From Ancylomarina sp. 16SWW S1-10-2 (GTDB lineage: Bacteria > Bacteroidota > Bacteroidia > Bacteroidales > Marinifilaceae): a stretch of DNA of 64,000 nucleotides. The notes below the pieces were generated by a model. That model had not been told where the DNA came from and did no database searches. It saw nothing but the letters and a program-made list of their open reading frames with translations. The DNA lies in contig NZ_SADB01000001.1 of NCBI RefSeq assembly GCF_009669305.1, positions 186,001 through 250,000 on the forward strand. Reading direction: 5' to 3'. Both the position numbers and the translations under genes were made by a program. Below are positions 46,266 to 55,233 of this stretch, piece by piece. Within the stretch, counting starts at the first letter, position 1. Every line of letters begins with the position of its first letter.

Positions 46266-47456
46266 CTAGAAAGATTTACGGTATTTTGCAGTTAGCTCAA
46301 AAACATGATCTATAATATTCTGCTCTACCTCATCGAATTCTAAGCCTCTACGTTGCATAACAAGTTGAGCCACTTCGTGCACAGCCTTAAGTCGATATTC
46401 GACAAAACCATGATTACCTCCCATTGAAAAAGATGGAATAAAATTACGTGGAAACCCAGCTCCATATACATTGGCGCTAACACCAATTACAGTTCCGGTA
46501 TTCAACATGGTGTTAATACCACATTTAGAATGATCGCCCATAATTGTACCACAAAACTGAAGCCCAGTCTTGGCAAATCGATTTGATTTATAATCCCAAA
46601 GTTTCACCTCAGAATAGTTGTTTTTAAGGTTTGAATTATTGGTATCGGCACCAATATTACACCATTCTCCAATCACTGCATTCCCCAAAAATCCATCGTG
46701 AGCTTTATTGGCAAAACCAAAGAAAACAACATTACTCAACTCGCCACCAGACTTACAATGAGGACCTAGAGTTGTTGCGCCATATACTTTTGCTCCCAAC
46801 TTAAGTACCGAATGCTCACACATAGCCAATGGGCCACGAACTAAAGCACCTTCCATAATTTCGGCATCTTTACCAATATAAATTGGACCTTCATTCGCAT
46901 TTAAAGTTGCAAACTCAACTTTTGCTCCCTCTTCAAGAAAAATATTTTCCTCTCCAAGAACATTTACTGTTTTACTAATTGGCTGTGATTTTCGTCCTGC
47001 TGTTAGCAATTCAAAATCACCGCGAAGCGCCTTATCGTTTAATTGAAAAATATCATAGCTCTTTTCGATTCGTAACAAATCCCCTTCAAAAACGATTTTC
47101 TCAGAATAATCTGGCAAAGAAACATCAAAGCCATCTAACTTATCTTGATTAACAAATGCTGCTATTAAAATACCATCGTGAACTAAAATTTGCCCTACCG
47201 ATAATGAGTTTATTGCTTCAACAAGCCCTTTATTTGGAAGAACACAACTATTTATTAAGATATTATCGGAAGCAACCTTCTTCAAATATTTTGTTGAAAG
47301 GTAATCTTGGGTCATATAGGAAATATCCTGATTTAGATACTTATTCCACTTCTCCGAAATCTTCAAAATTCCCAATCTTATTTCAGAAATAGGTCTTGTA
47401 AAAGTTAATGGCAAAAAATTCTGCCAGCTCTCATTATCAAAAAGAATATAGTTCAT
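46266..47456 (-). CDS. GlmU-like sugar nucleotidyltransferase family protein
   Basis: 396 residues from the ATG at 47456 (an ATG six codons upstream is possible). The N-terminal part, opening NYILFDNESWQNFLPLTFTRP, is of the NTP_transf_4 type and lacks the GxGTRM nucleotide loop of normal sugar nucleotidyltransferases. The C-terminal half is a left-handed beta helix with hexapeptide repeats (NEGPIYIGKDAEIMEGALVR, GGELSNVVFFG) as in acyltransferases. The product is not predictable, although cell-envelope sugar nucleotides are likely. It lies downstream of rpmE with a strong terminator between them. Confidence 0.78.
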   Translation of the reverse strand: MNYILFDNESWQNFLPLTFTRPISEIRLGILKISEKWNKYLNQDISYMTQDYLSTKYLKKVASDNILINSCVLPNKGLVEAINSLSVGQILVHDGILIAAFVNQDKLDGFDVSLPDYSEKIVFEGDLLRIEKSYDIFQLNDKALRGDFELLTAGRKSQPISKTVNVLGEENIFLEEGAKVEFATLNANEGPIYIGKDAEIMEGALVRGPLAMCEHSVLKLGAKVYGATTLGPHCKSGGELSNVVFFGFANKAHDGFLGNAVIGEWCNIGADTNNSNLKNNYSEVKLWDYKSNRFAKTGLQFCGTIMGDHSKCGINTMLNTGTVIGVSANVYGAGFPRNFIPSFSMGGNHGFVEYRLKAVHEVAQLVMQRRGLEFDEVEQNIIDHVFELTAKYRKSF

Positions 47457-47490
47457 AGCTTGTTTTATTTTCATTTAGATCATCAAAAAT

Positions 47491-47522
47491 AAAAAAAGCT
47501 CCGATAAATCGGAGCTTTTTGT
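47491..47522 (-). terminator. Rho-independent terminator after rpmE
   Basis: Perfect 12-bp stem AAAAAGCTCCGA / TCGGAGCTTTTT with a 4-base loop and a minus-strand T7. Confidence 0.92.
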
Positions 47523-47543
47523 ATTCTAAAAGACACTTTAAGA

Positions 47544-47798
47544 TTATTTCTTAAGGTGATTTTTGTATTTATTCTTAAACTTATCGATACGTCCTGCAGT
47601 ATCAATTAGAGTCATTTTACCAGTATAGAAAGGGTGAGATGTGTTAGAGATCTCAAGTTTCAATAGTGGATACTCTACGTTTTCAATCTCAATAGTCTCC
47701 TTTGTTTTAGCAGTTGACTTAGTGATAAAAACAGTATCATTCGACATGTCTTTAAAAGCTACCAAACGGTAGTTTTCCGGATGTATTCCTTGTTTCAT
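47544..47798 (-). CDS. rpmE2: 50S ribosomal protein L31 type B
   Basis: 84-residue ribosomal protein. [20 protein letters not shown] and [23 protein letters not shown] are typical of L31. It has no cysteine at all, so it is the zinc-free (C-minus) form. In some bacteria this form replaces the zinc form under zinc limitation; here it may be the only L31. Its own terminator follows. Confidence 0.95.
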   Translation of the reverse strand: MKQGIHPENYRLVAFKDMSNDTVFITKSTAKTKETIEIENVEYPLLKLEISNTSHPFYTGKMTLIDTAGRIDKFKNKYKNHLKK

Positions 47799-47905
47799 CT
47801 TATTCTCTTTAAAATTTCTTATAATCTTCTTCCAATGAGCTGCAAAGGTAAATATTGTAATTTATTTTGCAAAGAAATCACCAAAGAATATAACTTTTAT
47901 TGCAT

Positions 47906-49099
47906 TTATTCTTTAGATCTCTTAGTTCCTCTGTTTTCCAGAGGGATAATAGGTGTTCTTTTAAAGGGTGCATTCCTATCAAAAAGATATCTATAAGTAT
48001 AATGCGTTTTCTCTCGAACCCCACCAGCAGACTCATAAATAGATATCATTTTAGGGTTAAAGTCACCTACCCAAGACAATTCTACTTCGGTATATTGTTT
48101 CTTCGCTTTAATTGCTTTATCCATCTTCAAGAAAATAGCTGATTCAATTCCGAATCGCTGATATCTTGGCAAAACACCCATAACAGTAATACGAGTTCGA
48201 GTAATCGTTTTACGCTTAAGCAGATATAAGAACTTCAACTTATTCCAAAAATCAAGTTTTCCATTCATCTTTCTTAAAATCTGATTGATATCGGGCATTG
48301 CCACAAAGAAACCAATAGGTTTTCCATCATGATATGCAAACCAAATAAAATCTTCCTCAAGAATACCTTTACCTTCTCGAACCATTTTACGGATATCTTC
48401 AATATCAATGGGAGTAAAATTGTCATGAAACCTCCATGCCTCATTATACACCTCAATAATATCACTAATATATTTCTCGGATTTGGAGAATTTAAAATGT
48501 TCAAATTCAAAACCAGGTTTCTTTGAAATCCAATCTGCAATTTTTTGAAATCGTTCAGGAAAAGGTTTTGTTCTATCTACGTGATAACTATACTGCTCAA
48601 AGAAAACTTTAAAACCATAGGACTCAAAAAAGGCTTGATAATAAGCTTTATTGTATGGCATACCATATCCTTGAGGTTTAAAACCATCGACTAATAAACC
48701 CCAAAAATTATCATTTTCTCCAAAATTGATAGGGCCATCCATCGCTTCCATTCCTCTTTCTTTCAACCACGCTTTAGTCGTATCAAAAAGCAGAAAGGCG
48801 GCCTCTTTATTATCTATACATTCAAAGAAGCCACATCCACCAGTCGGCTGATCAAAACTATAAGCCTTACTGGTATTTATAAAAGCTGCAATACGTCCAA
48901 TCACTTGACCTGAATCGTCGGTTAAAATCCAACGAATAGCCTCACCGTGCTTGAAAAATGAATTCTCCTTAGGATCAAAAATCCCATTAATCTCACCATC
49001 CAAAGGACAAGCAAAATTAGGATCGTTCTTATATAGCCTGCGAGCAAAATCTAAAAATAATTGCTTTTGACTGTTACTTACAACTTCTATTATATTCAT
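47906..49099 (-). CDS. GNAT-fold acyltransferase-like protein
   Basis: 397 residues of a conserved Bacteroidota family. The N-terminal part contains GRIAAFINT and GPINFGENDNFWGLLVDGF. The C-terminal part has a GNAT-like acyl-CoA site VMGVLPRYQRFGIESAIFLKM (Q/R-x-x-G-x) and YTEVELSWVGDFNPKMISIYESAGG. Acceptor unknown. I read it as two GNAT-like halves, of which only the second has a recognisable cofactor loop. It lies ~50 bases behind the Bax inhibitor-1 gene. Confidence 0.68.
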   Translation of the reverse strand: MNIIEVVSNSQKQLFLDFARRLYKNDPNFACPLDGEINGIFDPKENSFFKHGEAIRWILTDDSGQVIGRIAAFINTSKAYSFDQPTGGCGFFECIDNKEAAFLLFDTTKAWLKERGMEAMDGPINFGENDNFWGLLVDGFKPQGYGMPYNKAYYQAFFESYGFKVFFEQYSYHVDRTKPFPERFQKIADWISKKPGFEFEHFKFSKSEKYISDIIEVYNEAWRFHDNFTPIDIEDIRKMVREGKGILEEDFIWFAYHDGKPIGFFVAMPDINQILRKMNGKLDFWNKLKFLYLLKRKTITRTRITVMGVLPRYQRFGIESAIFLKMDKAIKAKKQYTEVELSWVGDFNPKMISIYESAGGVREKTHYTYRYLFDRNAPFKRTPIIPLENRGTKRSKE

Positions 49100-49147
49100 T
49101 TGATAATTTAATCGTTACGCTTTATAAAATGATAATATGAATATCTT

Positions 49148-49912
49148 TTAGTTACGACTAGAGATCTTAGACAAAAGTCTAAGAATTTCAAGATATAACC
49201 AAATTAAAGTCACCATAATACCAAAAGCACCATACCATTCCATATATTTTGGAGCACCTTTCTGAGCGCCTTTTTCTATGAAATCGAAATCTAATACTAA
49301 GTTTAAAGATGCAATAGCAACAACAAATAAACTAATACCAATACTAAGTAAGCTATTTCCAAAGGCAAATCCCATATTCATACCAAACATGCCTAAAATC
49401 CATGTTGCAACATAAAATATACAAATTCCACCAGTAGCAGCAATAATTCCAGTTCTAAACTTCTTAGTCACTTTTATCATTCCTGATTTATAGAGAAATA
49501 GCATCATAAATAAAATGGCGAATGTTAGACCAACAGCTTGCATTACAATTCCAGGATAAATGGCATTAAAACTTGCTGACAAACCACCTAGAAATAAACC
49601 TTCACAAACGGCATAAATAGGAGCTGTGAATGGAGACCAAACAGGTTTAAAAATGGTAACTAAGGCTAAAACAAAACCTGCAATACCACCACCAATCATC
49701 CAAGGCATAATTGCAGCAGATAAACCTGCAGTTTGTCCTGATTCAAAATACATGCCCCATGTGTAGCTCGCTGATGCAACTACCAATAGCAACATCATTG
49801 CAATCTTGTTTACGGTTCCACTTACGGTCATCACATCCTGATAGGTGCCATAACTAGCTTTTGCGAAAATTTTATCTGTAAACGCCGGGTTTGAACTCTT
49901 TGTTAAACTCAT
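49148..49912 (-). CDS. Bax inhibitor-1/YccA family membrane protein
   Basis: 254 residues with seven hydrophobic helices and the family's C-terminal DFDFIEKGAQKGAPKYMEWYGAFGI segment, whose Asp residues form the pH/Ca2+ latch in BI-1 proteins. The protein is related to YccA and BsYetJ, a calcium leak channel; YccA modulates FtsH. The role here is not determined. N-terminal 40 residues are cytoplasmic. Confidence 0.88.
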   Translation of the reverse strand: MSLTKSSNPAFTDKIFAKASYGTYQDVMTVSGTVNKIAMMLLLVVASASYTWGMYFESGQTAGLSAAIMPWMIGGGIAGFVLALVTIFKPVWSPFTAPIYAVCEGLFLGGLSASFNAIYPGIVMQAVGLTFAILFMMLFLYKSGMIKVTKKFRTGIIAATGGICIFYVATWILGMFGMNMGFAFGNSLLSIGISLFVVAIASLNLVLDFDFIEKGAQKGAPKYMEWYGAFGIMVTLIWLYLEILRLLSKISSRN

Positions 49913-50083
49913 AATATCTAATTTTATCTTTACCTAGCACAAATTATTTAAATTTCGCGCTACTGATTACACAATTTGATTAGTCGAAAAATTGACCTTT
50001 TAAAGGTTAATAACTCTCTATTTATTGAAAATCAAATTTAAGGATTATTTCACAATTCGTTTATCAGAATTAGATATTTAATA

Positions 50084-50764
50084 TTAATTCACATCTGGAA
50101 ATTCAGCATGCAATTCTTCAAAAACCTCAAGCCACTTATCATCAGTTCTTTTCAGTTCTGCTACGTTTGAGAAAACAAGATCTTTCAAACTGCTTTTTCT
50201 ACGAGCTATCTTACCCAAAACTCTTGGCATCTGTTTAATTAAATAAAAATGAGTTAGATGAGAAGGCATGCTATTCAAGAAGTTTTCAAAACTAACATCT
50301 CCTCTCTCCTTATCGATTAAAGCCAATCGACCAATTACCATTGTTGCACAAAGCTGCTCCTTTGCTTCTTCTGATTTAATCCAAGAAATCAATGTCGTAT
50401 CAAGTTCTGGCAAGGCAACAAATAAATTCATACACATCTGTTCAAGCAATTCATTACTTTCAGCTTCCTCAATCCATCTCTTCACTTGTTGTTTACTTGT
50501 GTCCTCAGGTTTTTCCAACAAACTGGCAACAATTCGACTTTCACGAAATCCTTTTGCCCATAACTTTTGAGCAAGCAAATGGTTTTTCTCATATTGTTTT
50601 GCGATCTCCTTCAAATTAACAATTGAAACGCCCAGTGCATTTTTATAATTCAATCCATATTTATTCATTTCAGAATACGCTTCCCCATTTCTTATATTGA
50701 GAATTTTTTTAAATAATTTCTGAAATTGTTTTTCTATATTCTCGTTGTCAATAAAAAACTCCAT
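50084..50764 (-). CDS. DNA alkylation repair-like (AlkD fold) protein
   Basis: 226 residues of helical HEAT-like repeats matching the DNA alkylation repair family: NALGVSIVNLKEIAKQY near 44-60, then LWAKGFRESRIVASLLEKPE, and QMCMNLFVALPELD. AlkD proteins excise N3- and N7-alkylpurines. The catalytic Trp/Asp/Arg set cannot be verified by eye, so a glycosylase activity remains unproven. Monocistronic, upstream of tRNA-His in the opposite orientation. Confidence 0.72.
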   Translation of the reverse strand: MEFFIDNENIEKQFQKLFKKILNIRNGEAYSEMNKYGLNYKNALGVSIVNLKEIAKQYEKNHLLAQKLWAKGFRESRIVASLLEKPEDTSKQQVKRWIEEAESNELLEQMCMNLFVALPELDTTLISWIKSEEAKEQLCATMVIGRLALIDKERGDVSFENFLNSMPSHLTHFYLIKQMPRVLGKIARRKSSLKDLVFSNVAELKRTDDKWLEVFEELHAEFPDVN

Positions 50765-50924
50765 AATTGTCTATTTAGTCTAAATTTTCAGCAAAAAGAA
50801 CCTTTTTCTTTGCACTACAAAGGAAAACAAATATTTATCTGAAAAAAAAAATAAGCCTAACTAATTGCAAGGCAACAACAACAAGACATAGCTAAAATAT
50901 TTTATTATCTTTTTTACAATTTGG

Positions 50925-50957
50925 TTTGGAAGTTAACTTTAGTTTTTCATATCTTTG
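50925..50957 (+). promoter_or_regulatory. Promoter of tRNA-His (Bacteroidota type)
   Basis: TTTG at 50925-50928 and TATCTTTG at 50950-50957, 21 bases apart, match the -33/-7 consensus TTTG/TAnnTTTG of the Bacteroidota primary sigma factor. It lies 21 bases before the mature tRNA end. Confidence 0.8.
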
Positions 50958-50978
50958 CATCGCAAAAGAGAACAAATG

Positions 50979-51055
50979 GTGGTTGTAGCTCAGTTGGTTA
51001 GAGCGCTGGTTTGTGGTTCCAGAGGTCGTCGGTTCGAAACCGATCATCCACCCCA
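50979..51055 (+). tRNA. trnH: tRNA-His (anticodon GTG), CCA encoded
   Basis: A full cloverleaf: acceptor GTGGTTG/CATCCAC, D arm GCTC...GAGC, anticodon arm with loop TTGTGGT and anticodon GTG at 51013-51015, T arm GTCGG-TTCGAAA-CCGAT. The discriminator is C at 51052 followed by CCA. G at 50978 is the G-1 that pairs with it, as required by histidyl-tRNA synthetase. Two U-U mismatches are seen, one in the acceptor stem (5-68) and one closing the anticodon loop (31-39). A strong terminator follows. Confidence 0.93.
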
Positions 51056-51060
51056 ATGTA

Positions 51061-51098
51061 AAACGCAGAACTTTTATAAAGTTTCTGCGTTTTTTTTA
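51061..51098 (+). terminator. Terminator after tRNA-His
   Basis: AAACGCAGAA-CTTT / AAAG-TTTCTGCGTTT, one bulged base, followed by T8. Confidence 0.88.
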
Positions 51099-51154
51099 TG
51101 TCTTTATTTCAAAGCAATACGTCTAGTTTTAAATAATTGAACTATCGTAAACTA

Positions 51155-51189
51155 TAAAAATAATCCCCGTAAAAGAACTTACGAGGATT
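51155..51189 (-). terminator. Terminator of the racemase operon
   Basis: On the minus strand AATCCTCGTAA / TTACGGGGATT (11 bp with one G-U pair) is followed by ATTTTT. It lies about 47 bases past the stop of the last gene of the operon. Confidence 0.75.
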
Positions 51190-51235
51190 TAGGGTGCGTC
51201 ACAATAGAACTAAAACAATAAGATTAGTTCTTCCA

Positions 51236-52321
51236 TTATATTTTCAAAGCTCCAGCTATCTTTTTTTCAATATATTTTGAATTCATTATTCGAATGATGC
51301 CCATATAATCTAACTTAAACTCGATTAAGTCTCCAACTTTATATTTCTTTTTGTTTTCATCAAGGTCAACAACTATCATATCTGAACTTGCGCCGATGAT
51401 TTTTAAACTTTTATCAACAAATTCAAGATGATCAGTTTCTACGTCAAGCAAACCTAAATCAATTATTGCTCGGTATGACGTTTCACCGATGTCTGTTTCG
51501 TTAAATTCGAAACACTCTCCCTCTACATTTGTTCCCATCTCACCCATTGGAACAACAGATTTTTCAATTAATTCTATTATTTCAGAATACAAACTAAATA
51601 CATTAGAGTGCATCTTCTTAAATTTTGTGTTGTTATAAACATCTGTACCAAGAAATAAGGTTTCGCCTACTCGAAAATGATTAATTCCTTTGGGTAATAG
51701 ATTTTGAAATATCAAAGGTATCGTTACTGAAGATCCTCCAGAAACGTAAGGAATATGTTTGTCAAATTTAGCTTCAATTAACTGTTCATATAAACTTAAC
51801 TGAATGAGTTTATCATGATTAGGAAGCACACCATACAAGCAAGAAAGGTTTGTGCCAATACCTACAACTTTAATATTTCCCAATTTAAAAACGCTTTCAT
51901 AAAAAGCAATAAAGTCCTCACCTAGAATACCTTCTCGAAGTTCACCAAGCTCAATCATTATTATGATTTTATGCGTTTTATTTTGCTTTTCAGCTTCTTT
52001 CGATAACAGTTTAATCGTTTCGAACTCGGTATTCATACTAATATCTGCATATTTAACAATACTTGTTATTGAACGTTTCGCAGGTGGTTTAATATAAATG
52101 GTTTCAATTTTGGGATTAATTGATTTAATTTCCTTCAAATTGGACACGCGAGAGTCACAGACTTGCTTGAAATCAAATTTTAGCAATTCAGTTAAAAATA
52201 TTTTATTGCCACTCAGCATTTTTGAGACAATAGACCATTCAATATTATTCTTTTTAAAGAGCTTATCAAGGTAATCAAAGTTGGATTTTAGTTTCTTAAT
52301 ATCTAATGTTACAAATGCCAT
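51236..52321 (-). CDS. Ornithine/amino-acid racemase-like PLP enzyme (fold III)
   Basis: 361 residues of the alanine/ornithine racemase family. PLP-binding Lys34 lies in IVSKMLSGN. The stretches CDSRVSNLKEIKSINP, IVKYADISMNTEFETIKLLS and GINHFRVGETLFLGTDV match clostridial-type ornithine racemase more than Alr. It would interconvert L- and D-forms of an amino acid such as ornithine, lysine or arginine; which one is unknown. It starts 2 bases after the alr stop and is the last gene of the operon. Confidence 0.8.
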   Translation of the reverse strand: MAFVTLDIKKLKSNFDYLDKLFKKNNIEWSIVSKMLSGNKIFLTELLKFDFKQVCDSRVSNLKEIKSINPKIETIYIKPPAKRSITSIVKYADISMNTEFETIKLLSKEAEKQNKTHKIIIMIELGELREGILGEDFIAFYESVFKLGNIKVVGIGTNLSCLYGVLPNHDKLIQLSLYEQLIEAKFDKHIPYVSGGSSVTIPLIFQNLLPKGINHFRVGETLFLGTDVYNNTKFKKMHSNVFSLYSEIIELIEKSVVPMGEMGTNVEGECFEFNETDIGETSYRAIIDLGLLDVETDHLEFVDKSLKIIGASSDMIVVDLDENKKKYKVGDLIEFKLDYMGIIRIMNSKYIEKKIAGALKI

Positions 52322-52323
52322 GT

Positions 52324-53481
52324 TTATATTTTTTTAATCGTAGTTCGTTTAATTAATTCAGATAAATGAGCTAACACTTCATAGTTCAGTTCATCACTTA
52401 TATCGCTAAAAGCACTTACTTTTATTTCTAAACTGTCTTGTTTCCCTATTATCACAACCTCATCACCAAGTTTTACATTGGGTATATGCGTAACATCAGC
52501 AATAAGCATATTCATATTTACCACCCCAATAACACAGCAAAGATGTCCTCCTATAAGTACTCTACCTTTATTACTTAACGAGCGGCTGTAGCCTGATGAA
52601 TAGCCAATTGGAATAAGAGCAGTTTTCATATCTGTTTGTGCCAAATATGAAATTCCATAACCAATAAATTGACCCGTTTTAACTTCTTTAATCGACATGA
52701 TGCGACTCTCCCAACCCAAAATTCGATTCAGGGGATTAATTTTATTTTTTCGGTTATTTATATACTGAATAAAAACTTCGCTACTAGACCAAAAACCATA
52801 AAGCATAATACCTATTCTAACCATATCCATTCGTGCTTTTGGGTAAATAAATGAGGCTGCAGAATTTGCGACATGTCTAATTTTAGGACTTAAACCATTT
52901 GTTTCCATAACAGTTGACATCCTTTGGTAACTCTTTAATTGTTTTAATATTCGTGAATGATTTGATATACTTTCCGCACCTGCCAAGTGAGTACAAAATC
53001 CAACTAAATTTAGATATTGCTCATTTTCTTTAATTATCGCAATGGCCTTAATTAGATCCTCTTCGGTGAGACCAGAACGGTTCATTCCCGTTTCTGCTTC
53101 GATGTGAATATTTACTTTTTTGTTTAGTTGTTTAGCGCACTCAATTGCTAAAACTAATCGTTCTATATTAAAAATATATAATTCAATTCCTTTATCAATC
53201 GCATCAGTTATGTCCGTATCCGAAATCCACCCCATTATCATTATGGTTCTCCTTTCAGAAAGACAATTATAAACCCTAACAGCCTCATGATAACTAAAAA
53301 CCGAATAATGATTTATTCCATACTTTTCAAAAAGAGGGACAATATGTTCTATACCATGTCCATAAGCATTTGCTTTAACTACGGCAGATATTATGACATT
53401 ATTGCCCATTTTCTTTTTCAGAAAAGTCACGTTATTTTTTACAGATTCTTCGTTTAAAGTTACTAGAGAACTTTCAGTCAT
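52324..53481 (-). CDS. alr: Alanine racemase
   Basis: Supplies D-alanine for peptidoglycan, or serves another amino acid in a second-copy role. 385 residues. PLP-binding Lys36 is in VVKANAYGHG. The catalytic Tyr region is GYGISYLAQTD followed by IPIGYSSGYSR, and MVRIGIMLYG is present. Bacteroidota often carry a MurF-Alr fusion, so this stand-alone alr inside an amidohydrolase operon may be dedicated to D-amino-acid metabolism. Its start overlaps the end of the amidohydrolase gene by 8 bases, implying translational coupling. Confidence 0.9.
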   Translation of the reverse strand: MTESSLVTLNEESVKNNVTFLKKKMGNNVIISAVVKANAYGHGIEHIVPLFEKYGINHYSVFSYHEAVRVYNCLSERRTIMIMGWISDTDITDAIDKGIELYIFNIERLVLAIECAKQLNKKVNIHIEAETGMNRSGLTEEDLIKAIAIIKENEQYLNLVGFCTHLAGAESISNHSRILKQLKSYQRMSTVMETNGLSPKIRHVANSAASFIYPKARMDMVRIGIMLYGFWSSSEVFIQYINNRKNKINPLNRILGWESRIMSIKEVKTGQFIGYGISYLAQTDMKTALIPIGYSSGYSRSLSNKGRVLIGGHLCCVIGVVNMNMLIADVTHIPNVKLGDEVVIIGKQDSLEIKVSAFSDISDELNYEVLAHLSELIKRTTIKKI

Positions 53482-54610
53482 ATAATTTATTCGTTTTTTT
53501 ATAAATACTATAAAACATATTTATTCCACTTTCAATTATTTCATCAGGGAAATCGTATTTAGAATTGTGAAGTGGCGGTTGTGATGTGCCTGAGCCTAAT
53601 CCAAATAAACATGTTTTGTATTGTTGAGAATAATACCCAAAATCTTCGGACCATTTGAATGGGTGCTCAATGGTTTCTATTTCCAAATTATTTTGTTTTG
53701 CCGACTCTTCAACATAGCCCAAACATTCATCGTCATTTACACTTGCAGGAAATTCTTCGGAATAAGAAATTCTGCAATCTAGATTTTCATCTTTCGAAAT
53801 TTCATTGATTATTTTCTCGGAATGAGCAGTTAACACCTCCATATCTTCGTTTTCGAAGGAGCGCAAAGTGATTCTTATTTCGGCATAACCTGGTGATGTA
53901 CCAAAAGATATTTCACCCAATTGAATATGAATGATGGTTAATAATGCCAAATCTTTAAATAGACGTTTGTTTTCTTTTAATTGATGGAGCTGGTTAATAA
54001 TCTTAGAAATAGCATTTGCCGGACTGATTCCATTTTCAGGTTCGGCCGCATGAGCTATTTTACCCAAAAGCCTAATGGTCATTCCTTTTGAAGCTGCAGC
54101 AAAACTCCCGCTCTTTATAACGATACTATGTTTTTTTATACCAGGAATATTATGAAGTGCAAAAATATAATCTGGCTTCATATTTTTAAATGCAGAATCG
54201 TTCACAACGTCTAAAGCACCTTGTTCAACTTCTTCAGCTGGTTGAAATAGAAAGACTATTTTACCGTATTTGGTCGTTTCACTTGCTAATTTTTGAGCGA
54301 AACCTGCTAAAATGGCCATATGACCATCGTGACCACAAACATGCGATACATTTTTATTGATAGAAGCATAGGAAAGTGAAGATTCCTCCAATATAGGCAA
54401 AGCATCCAATTCTGCTCTAAAGACTATCGTTTTTCCAGGTTCTGTGCCTTTAAAAATAAAGGCTTTGCCTGTTTTACCCAGATTTATAATTTCATCTGGG
54501 TACAGGGACTTCATAAAGTTTTCAATTCTCTCTGAGGTTTTATATTCATCATTTGAAACTTCAGGATGTTGATGAATTTCATGCCTCAACGCAATAATTT
54601 TTGTTATCAT
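53474..54610 (-). CDS. M20 family amidohydrolase (N-acyl-amino-acid hydrolase-like)
   Basis: 378 residues of peptidase family M20D (hippurate/IAA-amino-acid hydrolase type). Motifs: LRHEIHQHPE at 8-17, FRAELDALPI, CGHDGHMAIL (metal Cys and His) and FLFQPAEEVEQGA. It removes an acyl group from an N-acyl amino acid; two metals expected. It is followed by alr with an 8-base overlap and preceded by a GNAT gene 65 bases upstream. The substrate is unknown, but the racemases suggest an amino acid that is later epimerised. Confidence 0.87.
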   Translation of the reverse strand: MITKIIALRHEIHQHPEVSNDEYKTSERIENFMKSLYPDEIINLGKTGKAFIFKGTEPGKTIVFRAELDALPILEESSLSYASINKNVSHVCGHDGHMAILAGFAQKLASETTKYGKIVFLFQPAEEVEQGALDVVNDSAFKNMKPDYIFALHNIPGIKKHSIVIKSGSFAAASKGMTIRLLGKIAHAAEPENGISPANAISKIINQLHQLKENKRLFKDLALLTIIHIQLGEISFGTSPGYAEIRITLRSFENEDMEVLTAHSEKIINEISKDENLDCRISYSEEFPASVNDDECLGYVEESAKQNNLEIETIEHPFKWSEDFGYYSQQYKTCLFGLGSGTSQPPLHNSKYDFPDEIIESGINMFYSIYKKTNKLYD

Positions 54611-54675
54611 TTAGCTACTTTTTTAGATATTAAAGTTATTAACCTATATACTTAATACTTTGAGCTAATGGGGTC

Positions 54676-55128
54676 TTAATTACTTGTGGGCTTTACTAAA
54701 CGCATTTCAATGTACTTACTACTAAATCCTACTTTTTCATATAAAAATCTAGCCGGATTTTCAGGTTCTACATGCAATGCAACATTACCTTCCGCCAATT
54801 CAATAGCCTTTTGCATTAAGACTTTTCCTATTCCTTTACCTCTATGATCTTTATGTGTGGCAATGTAAACAAGAATGTTTTCAGGAATATAATCTTTCAT
54901 TCCTGTTTGGTTAACGACTACCACACCTGATATTTCATTCTCCAAATATGACACCAAAACAAAGCCTCCAAAAGAAGGTGTTTCTTTTAATGCGTAACTA
55001 ATGGCTTTTTCAATATCAGACTTTGGGTCTCCATATTCTTGTAAATTATCAAATAAAAAGCCAACTAGATTTTCTTTTTCTCTTAAATTCGGTTTGTTTG
55101 TTGTACTAAACACTTTGGTTTGAATCAT
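54676..55128 (-). CDS. GNAT family N-acetyltransferase
   Basis: 150 residues with a complete GNAT core: acyl-CoA loop HRGKGIGKVLM (R/Q-x-x-G-x-G/A), the strand VALHVEPENPARFLYEKVGF and beta strands before it. It acetylates an amine with acetyl-CoA; substrate unknown. Sits 65 bases upstream of the amidohydrolase gene and is likely the first gene of the GNAT, M20, alr, racemase operon. It could acetylate the amino acid that the M20 enzyme deacylates, though this is inference. Confidence 0.82.
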   Translation of the reverse strand: MIQTKVFSTTNKPNLREKENLVGFLFDNLQEYGDPKSDIEKAISYALKETPSFGGFVLVSYLENEISGVVVVNQTGMKDYIPENILVYIATHKDHRGKGIGKVLMQKAIELAEGNVALHVEPENPARFLYEKVGFSSKYIEMRLVKPTSN

Positions 55129-55233
55129 AAAATTATTATACGTTAATAAATATTACTATAGTCTACCTCAATATTTTTCGAGATATCTAAGTATTTTGTT
55201 AGCTGTATTGTTTATTCTTGGTTCGGTACTATC

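Noticed and set aside
50955-51140. Plus-strand open frame with a VAQLVRALVCGSRGRR stretch
   Set aside because: It is the translation of the tRNA-His gene, a familiar artefact, and has no homologue-like features beyond that.
51236-53481. alr and the downstream racemase as a tandem duplication
   Set aside because: They are different families within fold III (different lysine contexts and core motifs), so not recent copies of each other.
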